A DNA stretch of 64,000 nt from Cacajao melanocephalus (GCA_963573385.1 CAUYLG010051167.1:1-64000), one strand, 5' to 3'; shown: positions 51,743-63,960, counted from the first letter of the stretch. The notes: generated by a model not told the origin, from the letters alone. A program made the numbers and translations.

Positions 51743-51869
51743 GAAACAGGAAGAGCGAGTACAGCAAGTACGCAAAAAATTGGAAGAAGCACTGATGGCA
51801 GACATCTTGTCTCGAGCTGCTGATACAGAAGAGATGGATATTGAAATGGACAGTGGAGATGAAGCCTAA
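51743..51869 (+). CDS. MBD2: MBD2 exon 6: coiled coil, acidic tail and stop
   Basis: One base completes Arg370, followed by 41 codons (residues 371-411) and TAA at 51867-51869. The peptide has a heptad-patterned charged helix, KQEERVQQVRKKLEEALMAD, then ILSRAADTEEMDIEMDSGDE ending in Ala. The helix is the coiled coil that binds GATAD2A/p66 and so links MBD2 to the chromatin-remodelling part of NuRD. The C-terminal tail is acidic. MBD3 has a much longer Glu run at its C-terminus, which distinguishes the two. The exon continues 12 nt past the stop to the donor CAG|GTAAAC at 51882. Confidence 0.97.
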
Positions 51870-51881
51870 GAATATGATCAG
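51870..51881 (+). other. MBD2: MBD2 3' UTR, first 12 nt
   Basis: The twelve bases after the stop codon precede the last splice junction. Because the stop lies well under 50 nt before that junction, the mature message should not be a target of nonsense-mediated decay. Confidence 0.93.
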
Positions 51882-51932
51882 GTAAACCGACACCAGTGAG
51901 AGCAACTTGAAACTTAGATGTTACGTTTTATT

Positions 51933-52229
51933 GGCCGGGCACAGTGGCTCCTGCCTTTAATCCCAGCACTTCGGGTGGCTGAGGCGGGCAATCGATTGGG
52001 CTCAGTAGTTCGAGACCAGCTTGAGCAACATGGCAAAACCCCAACTCTACTCAAAATACAAAAAAATTAACTGGGTGTGGTGTCATGTGCCTGTGGTCCC
52101 AGCTATTCAGGAGGCTGAGATGGGAGAATCACTTGAGTCTGGGAGGCAGAAGTTGCAGTGAGCCAAAATCGTGCCACTGTTCTCCAACCTGGGTAATAGA
52201 GTGAGACCCCATCTCAGAAAAAAAAAAGA
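51933..52229 (+). mobile_element. Alu, sense, just after exon 6
   Basis: GGCCGGGCACAGTGGCTCCT to CTCAGAAAAAAAAAAG. Starts 51 bp after the exon 6 donor. Confidence 0.94.
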
Positions 52230-52716
52230 TGTCATATTTTCCTGTTACTTTCCCTTTATGGGCTCCACAGCAGTGAATGAAAAAGCTACTCCTCTGTTCG
52301 GGTCATGCATGTGCTGTTGTTTGATTCTTCTCGCTGGATTTAAGGACCATATAAGTTATTGCATCCGTTTGTTCTCATTCGGGGAGGACATTGACACCCC
52401 TGCAGTCACTTGTAAGGGATCTAGCCTCCTTTATTAAAGCCAGGTGGAAAACCTCTAAGGCGTCACTAGAGAAGAGCAGCAGCAGAGGAAGCGGACTTTG
52501 TCAGGTAGGGAGGAATAGCCCCAGGAGAGGAAGGTGGCTGTCATCTCCATCAGTAGCCTCCCAGGACATATTGCTTCCTCTTTAAAATTATGGTGGCAAA
52601 GTAGGCAAAATCTCTCCCTTTTTCTAGGTTCTCCCTAGCACAGATTTGAGGCAGGGAGAACAAGAAAGATACTGAAAAATGTAGTAAATATTTTACCTTA
52701 AAAAATACAGATTTTA

Positions 52717-53347
<631 letters not shown>

Positions 53348-53589
53348 AAATACACATTTTGATCTTATCTCAAACTCACATTCCAGGCTCATAGCTCTGT
53401 GCCGTGGGCATTGTGTTCAGAGGGGCACCTGCCGATCTCCAAGGCTTTCTGTGATCTCTTGCTTCCCAGCTTCCATCCTGCTTTGTTTTTGCAGGCCTTG
53501 TCTTCCTTTTTGCCACCCCAAAACCGATTATTTGTTTCCTTTGAAGCCAAAACAGATGGAGGGATGGGGGTGCTAACATGATGTCAAGG

Positions 53590-54200
53590 GTCAACAAAGC
53601 CTCTCTGAGAAAGTGACATTTATGTTGAGCCTGAAAGATACATAGAAGTGAGTCAGGGGAGGTTTGGGTAAAAGTGTTTTCATTAGAAGTAACAGCAAGG
53701 AGAAATTTGGTTTCTTCAAGGAATGAAGAAAATATCCGTGTGTGGTTGGAATGTAGTACGTCTGGGGAAGGGTGGGGGGAAGGTATGGGTGGTGAACCTA
53801 GTCACGTAGGACCTGTGGGTTGTTAGGGAGATGGATGACTGTTTGAGATTGATCATGAAAATTAGTAGGAATCACCGAAGAGTCAGTAGCATGATCAGAT
53901 TTGCTTCTTTACAAGAGCCCTGTGGCTGCTGCATGAATAAAAGGATTGGAGTAGGGAAGCTTGGAAGCAAGGAGACCAGTTGGATGTTGCTGCAGTAGTC
54001 TCGCAAGAGATGATGGTGGCGTTAGGAGGAGGACATGCCGACGGGTTGGGAGAAAAAGAAGAGACGGGTAGATCTGAGATATTATCTGGAGACGGAATCA
54101 CGTGACCAGGTGACAGACTGGAAGTGAGGGTGAGAGAGTGGCCAGGATGCCTCAGGGTTTTCATTTGAGCCATCACTTGAGCTGGGTGGGAGGGAATTCT
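53590..54200 (-). mobile_element. L2, antisense, about 600 bp
   Basis: GTTGAGCCTGAAAGATACAT, AGTAGCATGATCAGATTTGC, GGAGACCAGTTGGATGTTGC and AGAGATGATGGTGGCGTTAG give the reversed L2 order over a long stretch. Confidence 0.8.
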
Positions 54201-54409
54201 GTTTGGTAGGGGAATAGGCTAAGGGTAGGGATTGCAGGGAGGGTTAGTTTAATTGTTAACATTTCCATGAGTGCCTTTGTCTTAATCAAGGAGTGGCTCA
54301 TGCCACAGCAATACCAAAATCCAATAATAAATATAATGTCTTAGATTTACATGTCCAGTCATGGCAGCACTGATGGGTCACAGTTTCCTGACCATATAGA
54401 ATCATTTCA

Positions 54410-54724
<315 letters not shown>

Positions 54725-56500
54725 TCAGTGCTATTCTATTTTAGCTCTTTTTCTCCTCCCTTGTTAAAGACAGGAAGATGCTGTGTTATTACTTGGATTT
54801 TGTTTTCCAAGCTGGCAAGGATGTGCTTATGGGCTTTGATGAGTATACTTAATATGCTGAAAGTCTTTCAGGGGGAAGTCTGAAATGTGTTTCTACTGTC
54901 CATAGCTTCAGCCATGCCATCTCTGGAGCACAGAGGGGATCTGGATCTTACCTGATGCAGCTTCTGCACCATTGCTTCACAGTGGACTCTCAGAAAGCCC
55001 TTCTCTTCTGTCAGAACTTTCTGGTTTTCTTTCAGAGTTTTCTCATGAAATCACTTTTTCAGATAATCAAGGGTCACTAATTGAGGTTTTACTAGACTTT
55101 TGCTTCCTTTACAGATTATTTTGCAGATTGACGTCCAGGCTATACCCTTGTTTATGTGAGCAAGCCTGTGTTGTAGGCACTCGCACTGTACTTACGTAGA
55201 AGTTGGCAGCTGCTCGTTGCCTTGCACAAATGTGGATAATGATAGTAACAAACTAATGTTGAATGATTAGAATTTTAGTCAGTTCTTTAAAAGTAGCCAT
55301 TATTTTGGCATGTTAGGTAGGCAGAGATTTAAATTATGTATGTCATCTTCTAAACTTGAGAATGGCATTATTAGACCAAGCCATTAGACTTGTAGATTGG
55401 GGAAGGTTTAGATGTACTTCTTAATTATGAAAATTACATTTACCTTGCTCAAATAACCCATATATACCTAAAAGGTTTAATAAACTAGAGCACGACCACA
55501 TGATTTAATCAGCTGTCTATAATAACCTGTGGCATAGGTAGGACTTAATTGAAAAAGGGTGGGATGTAGCCATCGTCACGGGCTCATAAGAGATAACCAA
55601 GGTCCCTTCAGGTTTGCCAGCCTCATCATGCCTCAGCTCTTTCAATTCTTCCTTATTAGTAAGGTGGATGTTTATTCATTTATTTGTTTGGTTAGTTAAA
55701 TAACAGGTCGCAATTTACAGTGTTACTTAAATTTTAAAATCTTAGAGAAGTGGCAGGTTATTAGACAGGTATTTTAGGAGTGATTGCAAGAAGATGACTA
55801 AAAACAAAGGTGTGAAAATGTTTAGCTATCCATGAGATAGCATATCAAAAATATTTCACTTTGCAGTCACACAGTGCCATTTCACCCAGACTCAAGGATA
55901 GGAAGACTCATCTGTAAATGCTCTCATGTAAAAGACATTGTGAAGTAAAATAAAGTATGAGTAGAAATTTTTCTACATTTTCTCAAAGTATATTTGGATT
56001 GGGATGTATCTATTCTGCTTTTTCATTTGTATGACCTTTGAATTCTCCTTTTTTGCTGAAGTAGTTAATTGTAGATAGAAAATATTGCATAAACATCTAA
56101 AAGAATACACATGATTTCTTTGGAAAATGAACAGGATAGTAAAGGTTATCATCAAAATAAAACACTTGAAACAGTGAGCGGATATGCTGGGCACTTTTTA
56201 TTTATGAAGTGCTAAAACTAAACGCTCACCAAGGCTGTGAAAACATGGTTCTAAGTGGAATTCATTCTCTAATTCTTTTTCAAGTATTGCTGACCTCTCA
56301 CCTGATAAATCACTGGATTGCTTAAGTTTGTTCTTTTTTTTTTTTTAACAGGTAACTTCCGACCGACTTTCCCCAAGAGAAAATTCCTAGAAATTGAACA
56401 AAAATGTTTCCACTGGCTTTTGCCTGTAAGAAAAAAATGTACCCGAGCACATAGAGCTTTTTAATAGCACTAACCAATGCCTTTTTAGATGTATTTTTGA

Positions 56501-56508
56501 TGTATATA
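56501..56508 (+). promoter_or_regulatory. Pumilio-type element in 3' UTR (first)
   Basis: TGTATATA matches the PUF-protein consensus UGUANAUA exactly. It is a motif match only. Confidence 0.4.
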
Positions 56509-56633
56509 TCTATTATTCAAAAAAATCATGTTTATTTTGAGTCCTAGGACTTAAAATTAGTCTTTTGTAATATCAAGCAGGACCCTAAGATGAAGCTGAG
56601 CTTTCGTTGCCAGGTGCAATCTACTGGAAATGT

Positions 56634-56641
56634 AGCACTTA
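56634..56641 (+). promoter_or_regulatory. miR-302/372 8-mer target site in MBD2 3' UTR
   Basis: AGCACTTA is the full 8-mer match (positions 2-8 plus A opposite position 1) to the AAGUGCU seed shared by the miR-302, miR-372/373 and miR-520 families. MBD2 has been reported as a miR-302 target in human pluripotent cells, which makes this site likely to be functional. Confidence 0.6.
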
Positions 56642-56694
56642 CATAAAATATTTGTTTCCCCCACAGTTTTAATATGAACAGATCAGGAATTCTA

Positions 56695-56700
56695 AATAAA
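56695..56700 (+). terminator. MBD2: Proximal poly(A) signal of MBD2
   Basis: Canonical AATAAA, followed by mixed T-rich sequence. Use of this site would shorten the 3' UTR by about 110 nt and remove the second Pumilio-type element. Confidence 0.45.
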
Positions 56701-56730
56701 TTTCCCAGTTAAAGATTATTGTGACTTCAC

Positions 56731-56738
56731 TGTATATA
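56731..56738 (+). promoter_or_regulatory. Pumilio-type element in 3' UTR (second)
   Basis: A second exact TGTATATA, lying between the proximal and distal poly(A) signals. Confidence 0.4.
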
Positions 56739-56803
56739 AACATATTTTTATACTTTATTGAAAGGGGACACCTGTACATTCTTCCATCATTACTGTAAAG
56801 ACA

Positions 56804-56809
56804 AATAAA
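56804..56809 (+). terminator. MBD2: Distal poly(A) signal of MBD2
   Basis: Canonical AATAAA with a T-rich element about 25-40 nt downstream (TGGAATTCTTTTTGTT), the usual arrangement for cleavage near 56825-56830. Confidence 0.75.
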
Positions 56810-58329
56810 TGATTATATTCACAGACTGATTGGAATTCTTTTTGTTAAAGAGCACACACAATGAAGAGCCCCTCATTTACCTTCCTGATTTACATTCAAC
56901 TCTGATCCCTGGGCCTTAGGTTTGAAATGGAGGTGGTGGAAGGTAGTGCATACATTTGCAGTATGAACTATTGCCTCTGGACCTTGTGAGAATTGTGCTT
57001 TCACCAGAATTTCTAAGAATTGCTGCGAAATATCATCTAGCATGTGTCATTTTTTTTCTTGCCTGTGACTCGGACTTTTGATAGTTCTGTAAGAATAAGG
57101 CCTTTTCTAACCTTGGGCATGAATTAGATTCACAAGTACCCTTCAGGTGTTACTAGAAGTTGTCCCTGTTTATTGGTTTTTAAAGAATGTTTGGCACTCA
57201 GTAACGTCCACTAGCTTACTGAATTAACAGGTGCAGGTCAGACTCTTGGCTATAATGAGAGGCAGCTTCTAGGCAGAGTTGCTTAATGAAAGGGTTTGTA
57301 ATACTTTACAAACCATTACCTGTACCTTGCCTGGCTTCCAAAATATTAACATTATTTTTCTGTTGAAACTCATGAGCGTAACTTTCATTACCATTTGCAT
57401 TTATTGATATTTAATTATAAAAACTAACATTACATTATTAAATGAGTTCTAAAATAAAAACATACTTAATCTGATATCAAGGAAGGGAGGATGTGGTTAT
57501 AAGCAAATTAAAACAAATTTTGAGAGATAGAGCAAAAGTAGAATTATTCTACAGAAAAGGTATATTTATTTCATCTTAACTCTTGAGTTCTTTTAAAGTT
57601 AGACCCTAAATGATGCAGTCAGGAATGTGGCCAGTTCCACATGAGTGTCACCTGTACATTTTATTACCACTACCTCCAGTTCCCAAGGCAGGGAAGAAGA
57701 GGGGAATAGTCAAAGCAATGTGACTGGCTAGGTGTTGGCTGCTGTTTTTCCTGGACTTTTATGCCAAACTACATAAATACTTTTTGGAATTTTTGATTTA
57801 TACTCAACTTTGGTCCCTGGGCCCTAGGGCCATTAGTTTCCTTGGAGAAGTCCTACTGATGGATGGGCATGGAAACTTGTAGATCCTGGGAGGCCGATTG
57901 GTAGAGGATGCCTGCCCTGGCCCCATCAGATTGTCCCAACTGGGGTGGTGTGAGGAGTCATAGTGATTTCTTTTTAAAAACCGAGTATGACTAGTGAGAA
58001 TGGATGTCCAAGAGCTTTTATCTTCCTTCCCCAAGTCCATGATTCTTCATTTGTGATCAGGGTTGGGAGCTTCACCTTGGTGATCATATATTCTTTTTAC
58101 AAACCAATCCGACCAAGATATATGTGCTTTTATAAACAGCTTGTAAAAGCAAAAACACAATGTATACACATTTAAAACTTTGATTTTTTTCTTATATACT
58201 TTGCTCAGGTGGAGAACAAGGTATGAAAGCCATTATATGGTGTCCCTTGGGGACCATCCCATAAGTCCAGGGTGTTCCCAATATACCCACAAGACAACGT
58301 GTTCAAAACTTCATCGCCTGATCCCCACA

Positions 58330-58684
58330 AACCTACCACCCTCTTGCATTCCTTCACTCTGGTAAAAGCAAGCCATCTTCTCCAGTTGTCCAAGGCAGAA
58401 GCCCAGGACTGAGCCCAAATGCCACCCTTTCCCTTGCTTCTGACTTCTCCTCAATCCTATTAGAACTACTGACTGCACCCCACATCTCTCTGATCACTGC
58501 CTTTGTATGAACTTCCTTTCCTGTCCTCTGGACTTTCAGTGGCTTCCTTTTTTGCTCACCTATCCACTTCCTTCCCCTTCCCTCTCTCCATCCCCCTTTT
58601 TTTCCCTCCACATAGTCATCAGAAAGATCATCAAAACAGGCAAATGTGACAGTATCATTTCCCTCACTTATCTTTGTATGCAGC
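58330..58684 (+). mobile_element. L2, sense, interrupted by MIR
   Basis: AAGATCATCAAAACAGGCAA and upstream phrasing fit L2. It is cut at 58685 by a MIR and probably resumes at about 58950. Confidence 0.6.
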
Positions 58685-58925
58685 TTAGAGTGATTTTTAA
58701 GAGCACGCACTTTGAAATTAGGGGAACCTGTGTCTGAATCCTGATTTTTGCCATTTTTGTGACTTGTCAGGTTATTGAATCTCTTGGAGCCTGTCCCTCC
58801 TCAGTGAAATAGGAATAATAATACCTACCTCATAGAGTTGTTGTGAGGATTCAATGAGATAGACTGTTTCTAAAGTGTGTAGCACAGTGCCTGGCACATA
58901 GTGGGTGCTCACATTGGAGCACACT
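58685..58925 (+). mobile_element. MIR, sense
   Basis: AGAGTGATTTTTAAGAGCAC, TGTGACTTGTCAGGTTATTG, TAATAATACCTACCTCATAG, GTTGTTGTGAGGATTCAATG, AGTGCCTGGCACATAGTGGG. One of the best-preserved MIRs here. Confidence 0.87.
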
Positions 58926-58949
58926 ATTGTCCCTATCCCTGCAGGTGTG

Positions 58950-59225
58950 AGTTTTACATCCCTTCCAAGAGGCATTTGCTAATAACCCTAACTACCGCCT
59001 ATCCCTGTGACACTACTTTCTGCCTCAGCACCTTGTTTATTTTCCTTGTAGACATTTTCTAAAACCGTATTTTATTTATTTGTGGCTTTTTGTCTATTTC
59101 TCTACTAGAATGTAAGCTCCATGAGAGCAAGGATGTGCTTGTCTCATTTCCTGTTTCAGCCTCAGCACTTAGCTCAGTGTCTGGCACCTAGTAAGCACTC
59201 AGTAAATGTTTGCTTAATAAATGGA
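58950..59225 (+). mobile_element. L2 3' end, sense (first of two)
   Basis: AATGTAAGCTCCATGAGAGC then CACCTAGTAAGCACTCAGTA and AATGTTTGCTTAATAAATGG, a complete L2 3' terminus. Confidence 0.8.
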
Positions 59226-59227
59226 AG

Positions 59228-59735
59228 AATGGTCAAAAGGCTCTTCATGATCTGACCCCTGCTTATCTGTCTGGCTTCATCCTGCCACTATCTTCATTGC
59301 ACCTTCAGCTCAAGAAAAACCTCTTTTCTTGCTTCTTTGAAGTGCCCCTTGGGCTTCCGTGTCTTCGTACCTGTTGTTCCCTTTGCCTGAAACACCCTTG
59401 GCCTGCCTGTCTACATGGTGAATTCCTTATCATTGGTGAAGTCTCAGCTCAATGGCTACCTCCTCTGTGAAGCCGTCCCTGATTTCTCCAGGCGGATATA
59501 CTTTCCCCCTTCCCAGTTCCCACTGCACTTTGTAAATACCTCCATGGAAGCACTTTATTGTATTGTATTGTAATTTTTTTTGCATGTCTGTTTCTACTAT
59601 TGGACTGTAAGCACCATGAAAGCAGAGATTGTGTTTTTTCATCCTGATGTTCCCAGAGCCTAGCCCAGTGCCTGGCACATTATAATAGCTTGTCATTAAA
59701 TATTTGTTGAATGAATCTGTGATTGAACAAAGAGT
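59228..59735 (+). mobile_element. L2 3' end, sense (second of two)
   Basis: CTCTTCATGATCTGACCCCT, ACCTCCTCTGTGAAGCCGTC, TGTAAGCACCATGAAAGCAG and AATATTTGTTGAATGAATCT: 500 bp of L2 in order, directly after another L2 terminus. Confidence 0.85.
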
Positions 59736-60409
59736 CATGCAGTTGGAAAGTGTTAGAAGCTGTATGTATTAATATATTATAAAGGAAAGAAATGCCCTTG
59801 GTGGCTTCCAGGGTATTTTTTTTTTTTTTTTGGTCTAAAAAGGAGATCTAGAGAGTGTTATACAATCTATTTGAATATAAGATTACTCGTTTGGATTTTA
59901 AAAATAATATAGATCTTCATAAATAATTGCAAAGATATAAAAAAGCTTTGTGATCTCTCAAATGCTATGAAGTCCAAACTAAATATTTGCACTATTAGTA
60001 TTTCCATAGTAAATGCTATGAGAAAGTGTACAGCAATAAATTTTGAAGCTTTAAAAACATTTGTGTAAGTCATCTTCAATGACTTAATTCATGAAGGACA
60101 TCTCTGGATCATGTTTCTTGGGCACAGGGGACATCAGACTGTGGGGGTGGGGTCCCATTGTTCACAGGTGGGGCAGGGAACACCAGTCAATTACAACCTA
60201 ATTAGCTGGGAGCAGCTGTGGGTTTGAACTTGGAACAGCAGCTTGTCAAAATGCATGTCTCAAAGGATCTGGAGTAGACTAAAATTTCAGTTTGCATGCT
60301 GCTTTTTTCTATAAGGGCATGTGCAAATTTTATGGGAAAATAGTTAATTTTTTCAATTATTTGACTTTTAATGATGGGAAAACAAAAAGTTTTTTATTTC
60401 CTCACATTT

Positions 60410-60600
60410 ATATAGCATTTTATAATTTATGGAACACTTGCACCTCCATTAATGTCATCTTTGGATTTTAATCTACATGTAAGCCATGTAATATGTACAT
60501 ATTCTTCTTATCCTCATTTATGAGATAAGGAATCTAAGACCCAGACAAGTTAAGTGACTTATCCTAGCCAATAAGATCCAGAGAGGGAAATTTGAATGTA
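60410..60600 (-). mobile_element. MIR, antisense
   Basis: CTTATCCTCATTTATGAGAT then GACAAGTTAAGTGACTTATC as in reversed MIR. Confidence 0.65.
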
Positions 60601-60988
60601 GAGGTTTTCTGTTTCTAGAACGCCATGCAACCTCCAATGCTATTCTCCACTCAAGTGTTAAGCTGACAAAAAGCAACACAGTTTGGTTTAACAAGTACAG
60701 TATGACTGTGGCCTGAAAGCAGAGTGATTCTTCCTAGGAAATCTGGTTCTTTTGTGAGTGACCAGTCAAAGCTTTTCCAGTAAACCGCCCTGCTGAGAAA
60801 TCTTTACTAGGATTATTTATCTCATAAAAGAGGTGAGACTAGGTAAAGCTTCTTAATCACAGAATGTTGGGAATTATTTTTATCTGATGGTTAGCATTTT
60901 CTTTGTAGTACTTTCAGCTTTTTGCCTCATAAACTTGATGCTCTGAGAAGTCTGGCAGCAAGACGCAACTGGACCGTAGGCCCTGGGG

Positions 60989-61337
60989 CAAGCGTCCCCA
61001 GCCTTTTTGGCACCAGGGACTGGTTTCACGGAAGACAATTTTCCCACAGACCAGGGTAGGGTGAGGTGATGGTTTTGAGATGAAAGTGTTCCACCACAGA
61101 TCATCAGGCATCAGATTCCCATAAGGAGTGTGCAACTTAGATCCCTCGTACGTGCAGTTCACAATAGAGTTCACGAGCCAATGAGAATCTAAAGCCACAG
61201 CTGATCTGAGAGGAGGCGGAGCTGAGGCATAAATGCTCACTCACCTGCTCACCTGCTCACTTCCTGCTGTGTGGCTGGGTTCCTAACAGGCTGAAGATCA
61301 ATACCAGTCTGCTGCCGCCTGGGAGTTGGGGCCTCTA
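60989..61337 (-). mobile_element. MER1-type DNA transposon
   Basis: GCGTCCCCAGCCTTTTTGGC to TGGGAGTTGGGGCC, with the same internal blocks as the copy at 27172. It contains a short CACCTGCTCAC repeat (three units, 61237-61262) not in the other copy. Confidence 0.85.
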
Positions 61338-62799
61338 TGTAGGGGATGTGTAAAATCATTCTCGGGGAGTGGGCAAATAGCTTTTAATATTTGTTTTTGG
61401 AGAATAACTGACCTTTTAATATTTGTTTTTATCTGATGTTTTTATGATTCTAATTTTTGAGTGTTTTCCTATAAACAGAATAGTACACGTATATAATTTG
61501 TAAGTAAATATCCATACATTTGGAAATATGTGTTTGTTTTGGAAAGGATGTATTAGCAAAGGAGTTCTGAGGCCACTGCTCCAGTGCAGGACTCCTCATC
61601 AGAGGTCCATATTCCCCCGGAGTCAAGGAGCCTGCTAGACTCTTGCCATTACATACACAATTTTATGACAATGTGCCTTTCTCCTGGGGTAGTCTTAGTA
61701 GCTTTTGTAAAATTCTCAATTGGGAATGTATATCCAAGAATGAGCCACTGAAGGCCGGTCTAGTGATTTCACTCCACTCTCAAGGCAGGATGGCTGGCAC
61801 ATACAAATTTAGATCATCTACAGCTTGGTATTTTGTTGTTGTGGTTGCATTTGTTGGTAGGCTCCAACTGACTTTCTATTTTGACTTAATAAATTAGTGC
61901 TAACAAAATACGTAATACAGTGGCCTGCATATGATAATGTATTTCATAAATGGTAGCAACCTCTTCCCTCACAAACAAACAAACAGAAAACACTGGTAAA
62001 TCGTTAGGGATTGGAACATGCTTTTGGGGTAGTTATCTTGATTTTTGCTGACTGGATAAATATTCCCTGGACTGAGAGAGAACCAAAGCAGGGAGTTAAT
62101 TGTGTGTGTGTTGGGAGAGATCGACAGCAAACAAGAATATGCTTGTTGAACACAGCATGATTCATACAAAGGCCTTGCACCCAACAATAGCTAGTTGTGT
62201 GATCACAGAAACATTTGGAAACTTGAGGGGACTGATACAAAGAGCAACATGGTAGAATGTGCTATTGGGAATGAATGCCTTCTTTTAAACCTTTCTCTTC
62301 CCCTCCTCTGTCTGCTATAAGAGCCAGGTCACTTAGTAAAATTTTACAAATCAGAAAGCTATAACCCTACGATGATGACTTTTATTTTAAGAAACTCTTG
62401 TGGGTTTTTGGAACAAACAAGATTTTGGTTTAACAGAAGTTGCTGTGAGAAGAGGATGAATTAGTCACCTAACTCTGAAAACATTTAACACTGGGGGTGC
62501 AGTGTTGGGGGAAGGGTGAATGCATTATTACTCAGGGAGTCAGACACACTCAACCTTACTGGAACCTCGTATTCATTCAAGGAATAGTCACAATCTTTCT
62601 TGTTGTTTTTCTTCCTCTTTTTTTTTAAAAAATGAAATTCTATAGGCTCTACTGCTATATTCTTAAAGATCAGTGGAAAGGCAAGAGGAAATATGGGTGA
62701 GAGTTAAAGAATGGAGATAATTCAAACTACTCAGGGAAATTTCCTCCTGTTTGGGTGGGACTGAGGTCCCTGGTTTTTTGCTGACTCTTAGGTGGTGTT

Positions 62800-62862
62800 C
62801 TCAATGTTTAGAGGCTGCCCCACATTCCTTGGCTCATGGCTCCCTTCATGCTCCTGTCATCA
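62800..62862 (-). mobile_element. Old L1 3' UTR, antisense, left part
   Basis: GAGGCTGCCCCACATTCCTT then GGCTCATGGCTCCCTTCAT, the same family as 49435-49935. Split by the next Alu. Confidence 0.5.
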
Positions 62863-63162
62863 TTTTTTTTTTTTTTTTTTGAGACAGAGCCTTGCTGTGT
62901 CGTCCAGTCTGGAGTGCAGTGGTGCAATCTTGGCTCACTGCAACCTCTCCGTCTCCTGGGTTCCAGCGATTCTCCTGCCTCAGCCTCCTGGGTAGCTGGG
63001 ATTATAGGCACGTGCACCACCATGCCCGGTTAATTTTTGTGTTTTTAGTAGAGATGGGGTTTCACCATGTTGGCCAGGCTCGAACTCCTGACCTCAAGTG
63101 ATCTGCCTGCCTTAGCCTCCCAAAGTGCTGGGATAACACGCACGAGCCACGTTGCCCAGCCA
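62863..63162 (-). mobile_element. Alu, antisense
   Basis: T run, GAGACAGAGCCTTGCTGTG to CACGTTGCCCAGCC. Flanks GCTCCTGTCATC and GCTCCCTTCATC are probable target copies. Confidence 0.94.
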
Positions 63163-63440
63163 GCTCCCTTCATCTTTAAAGCCAGAAAGGTCAAATTTTT
63201 CTTATTGCTCCAACTTCCCCTTCTGCCTCATGTCTCACTCCAGCCAGAGAAACTTCTCTGCCTTCAAGAACTCATTTAATTAGATTAAGCTCACCCAGCT
63301 AATCCAAGATAATCTTTCCATTTTGAGATCTGGAACCTTAACTGTATCTGCAGAATCACTTTGGCCATGTAACCTAACATGATGACAGTTTCTAGACATT
63401 AGGGCATGGATAATTTTTGGGGGAAAGGGCATTCTGCCTG
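63163..63440 (-). mobile_element. Old L1 3' UTR, antisense, right part
   Basis: CTTTAAAGCCAGAAAGGTCA, TAGATTAAGCTCACCCAGCT, TTTGGCCATGTAACCTAACA and GGGCATTCTGCCTGCC continue the fragment. Confidence 0.55.
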
Positions 63441-63445
63441 CCACA

Positions 63446-63617
63446 CACTGTTAGCTGCAAGTAATAGAATATCAGTCTCAGATGGTTTAAACAATAAATA
63501 CATGTCTAGTAAATGTATCTAAAAGACAATTCACTGTTAGCTGCAAGTAATAGAATTTCAGTCTCAGATGGTTTAAACAATAAATACATGTATATTAAAT
63601 GTATCTAAAAGACAATT
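63446..63617. repeat. 86-bp tandem duplication
   Basis: Two adjacent 86-bp copies (63446-63531 and 63532-63617), both starting CACTGTTAGCTGCAAG, differ at three positions. Confidence 0.95.
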
Positions 63618-63803
63618 CTAGGCTACTTCAGATTCTTAATGGGAACCACCAGGGCTCTAGCTTTGCTTCTGTGTAGTTCTCTAGCTGTGGCCTCTCCTCT
63701 GCGAATTGACTTCAGCCTCAGCTCAGTAGCAAGATGGTTCCAGGTGACATGCCCAGACATGACAATGGCAAGCAGGAGAAGATAGAATTCTTCCTATACC
63801 TGC

Positions 63804-63828
63804 TTTTATTTATTTATTTATTTATTTA
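63804..63828. repeat. (TTTA)n microsatellite
   Basis: About six TTTA units at the 3' tail end of the adjacent antisense Alu fragment. Confidence 0.9.
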
Positions 63829-63960
63829 CTCTTTTAAATATATGATAGAGATAGAATCTCAGCATGTTGGCCAGGTTGGTCTTGAACTCCTGATCTCAAG
63901 CAATTCTGTCTTAGCTTCTCAAAGTGCTGGGATTACAGGTATGAACCACCACCCCCAGCC
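63829..63960 (-). mobile_element. Alu-like monomer, antisense
   Basis: One arm only, TAGAGATAGAATCTCAGCAT to CACCACCCCCAGCC. Flanks CCTGCTTTTA / CCTGCTTTTT suggest an independent insertion of a single-arm or truncated element. Confidence 0.8.

Larger units (their letters stand above)
56352..56830 (+). other. MBD2: MBD2 terminal exon 7, main 3' UTR
   Basis: The exon begins GTAACTTCCG after the acceptor at 56351 and is about 475 nt of AT-rich non-coding sequence. It has two poly(A) signals, one 8-mer match to the miR-302/372 seed and two Pumilio-type elements, each listed separately. The cleavage position near 56825-56830 is inferred from the distal signal; longer 3' ends downstream are possible. 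Confidence 0.9.

Noticed and set aside
58354..58710. 118-codon minus-strand frame, charged
   Set aside because: It falls in the antisense of an L2/MIR cluster.
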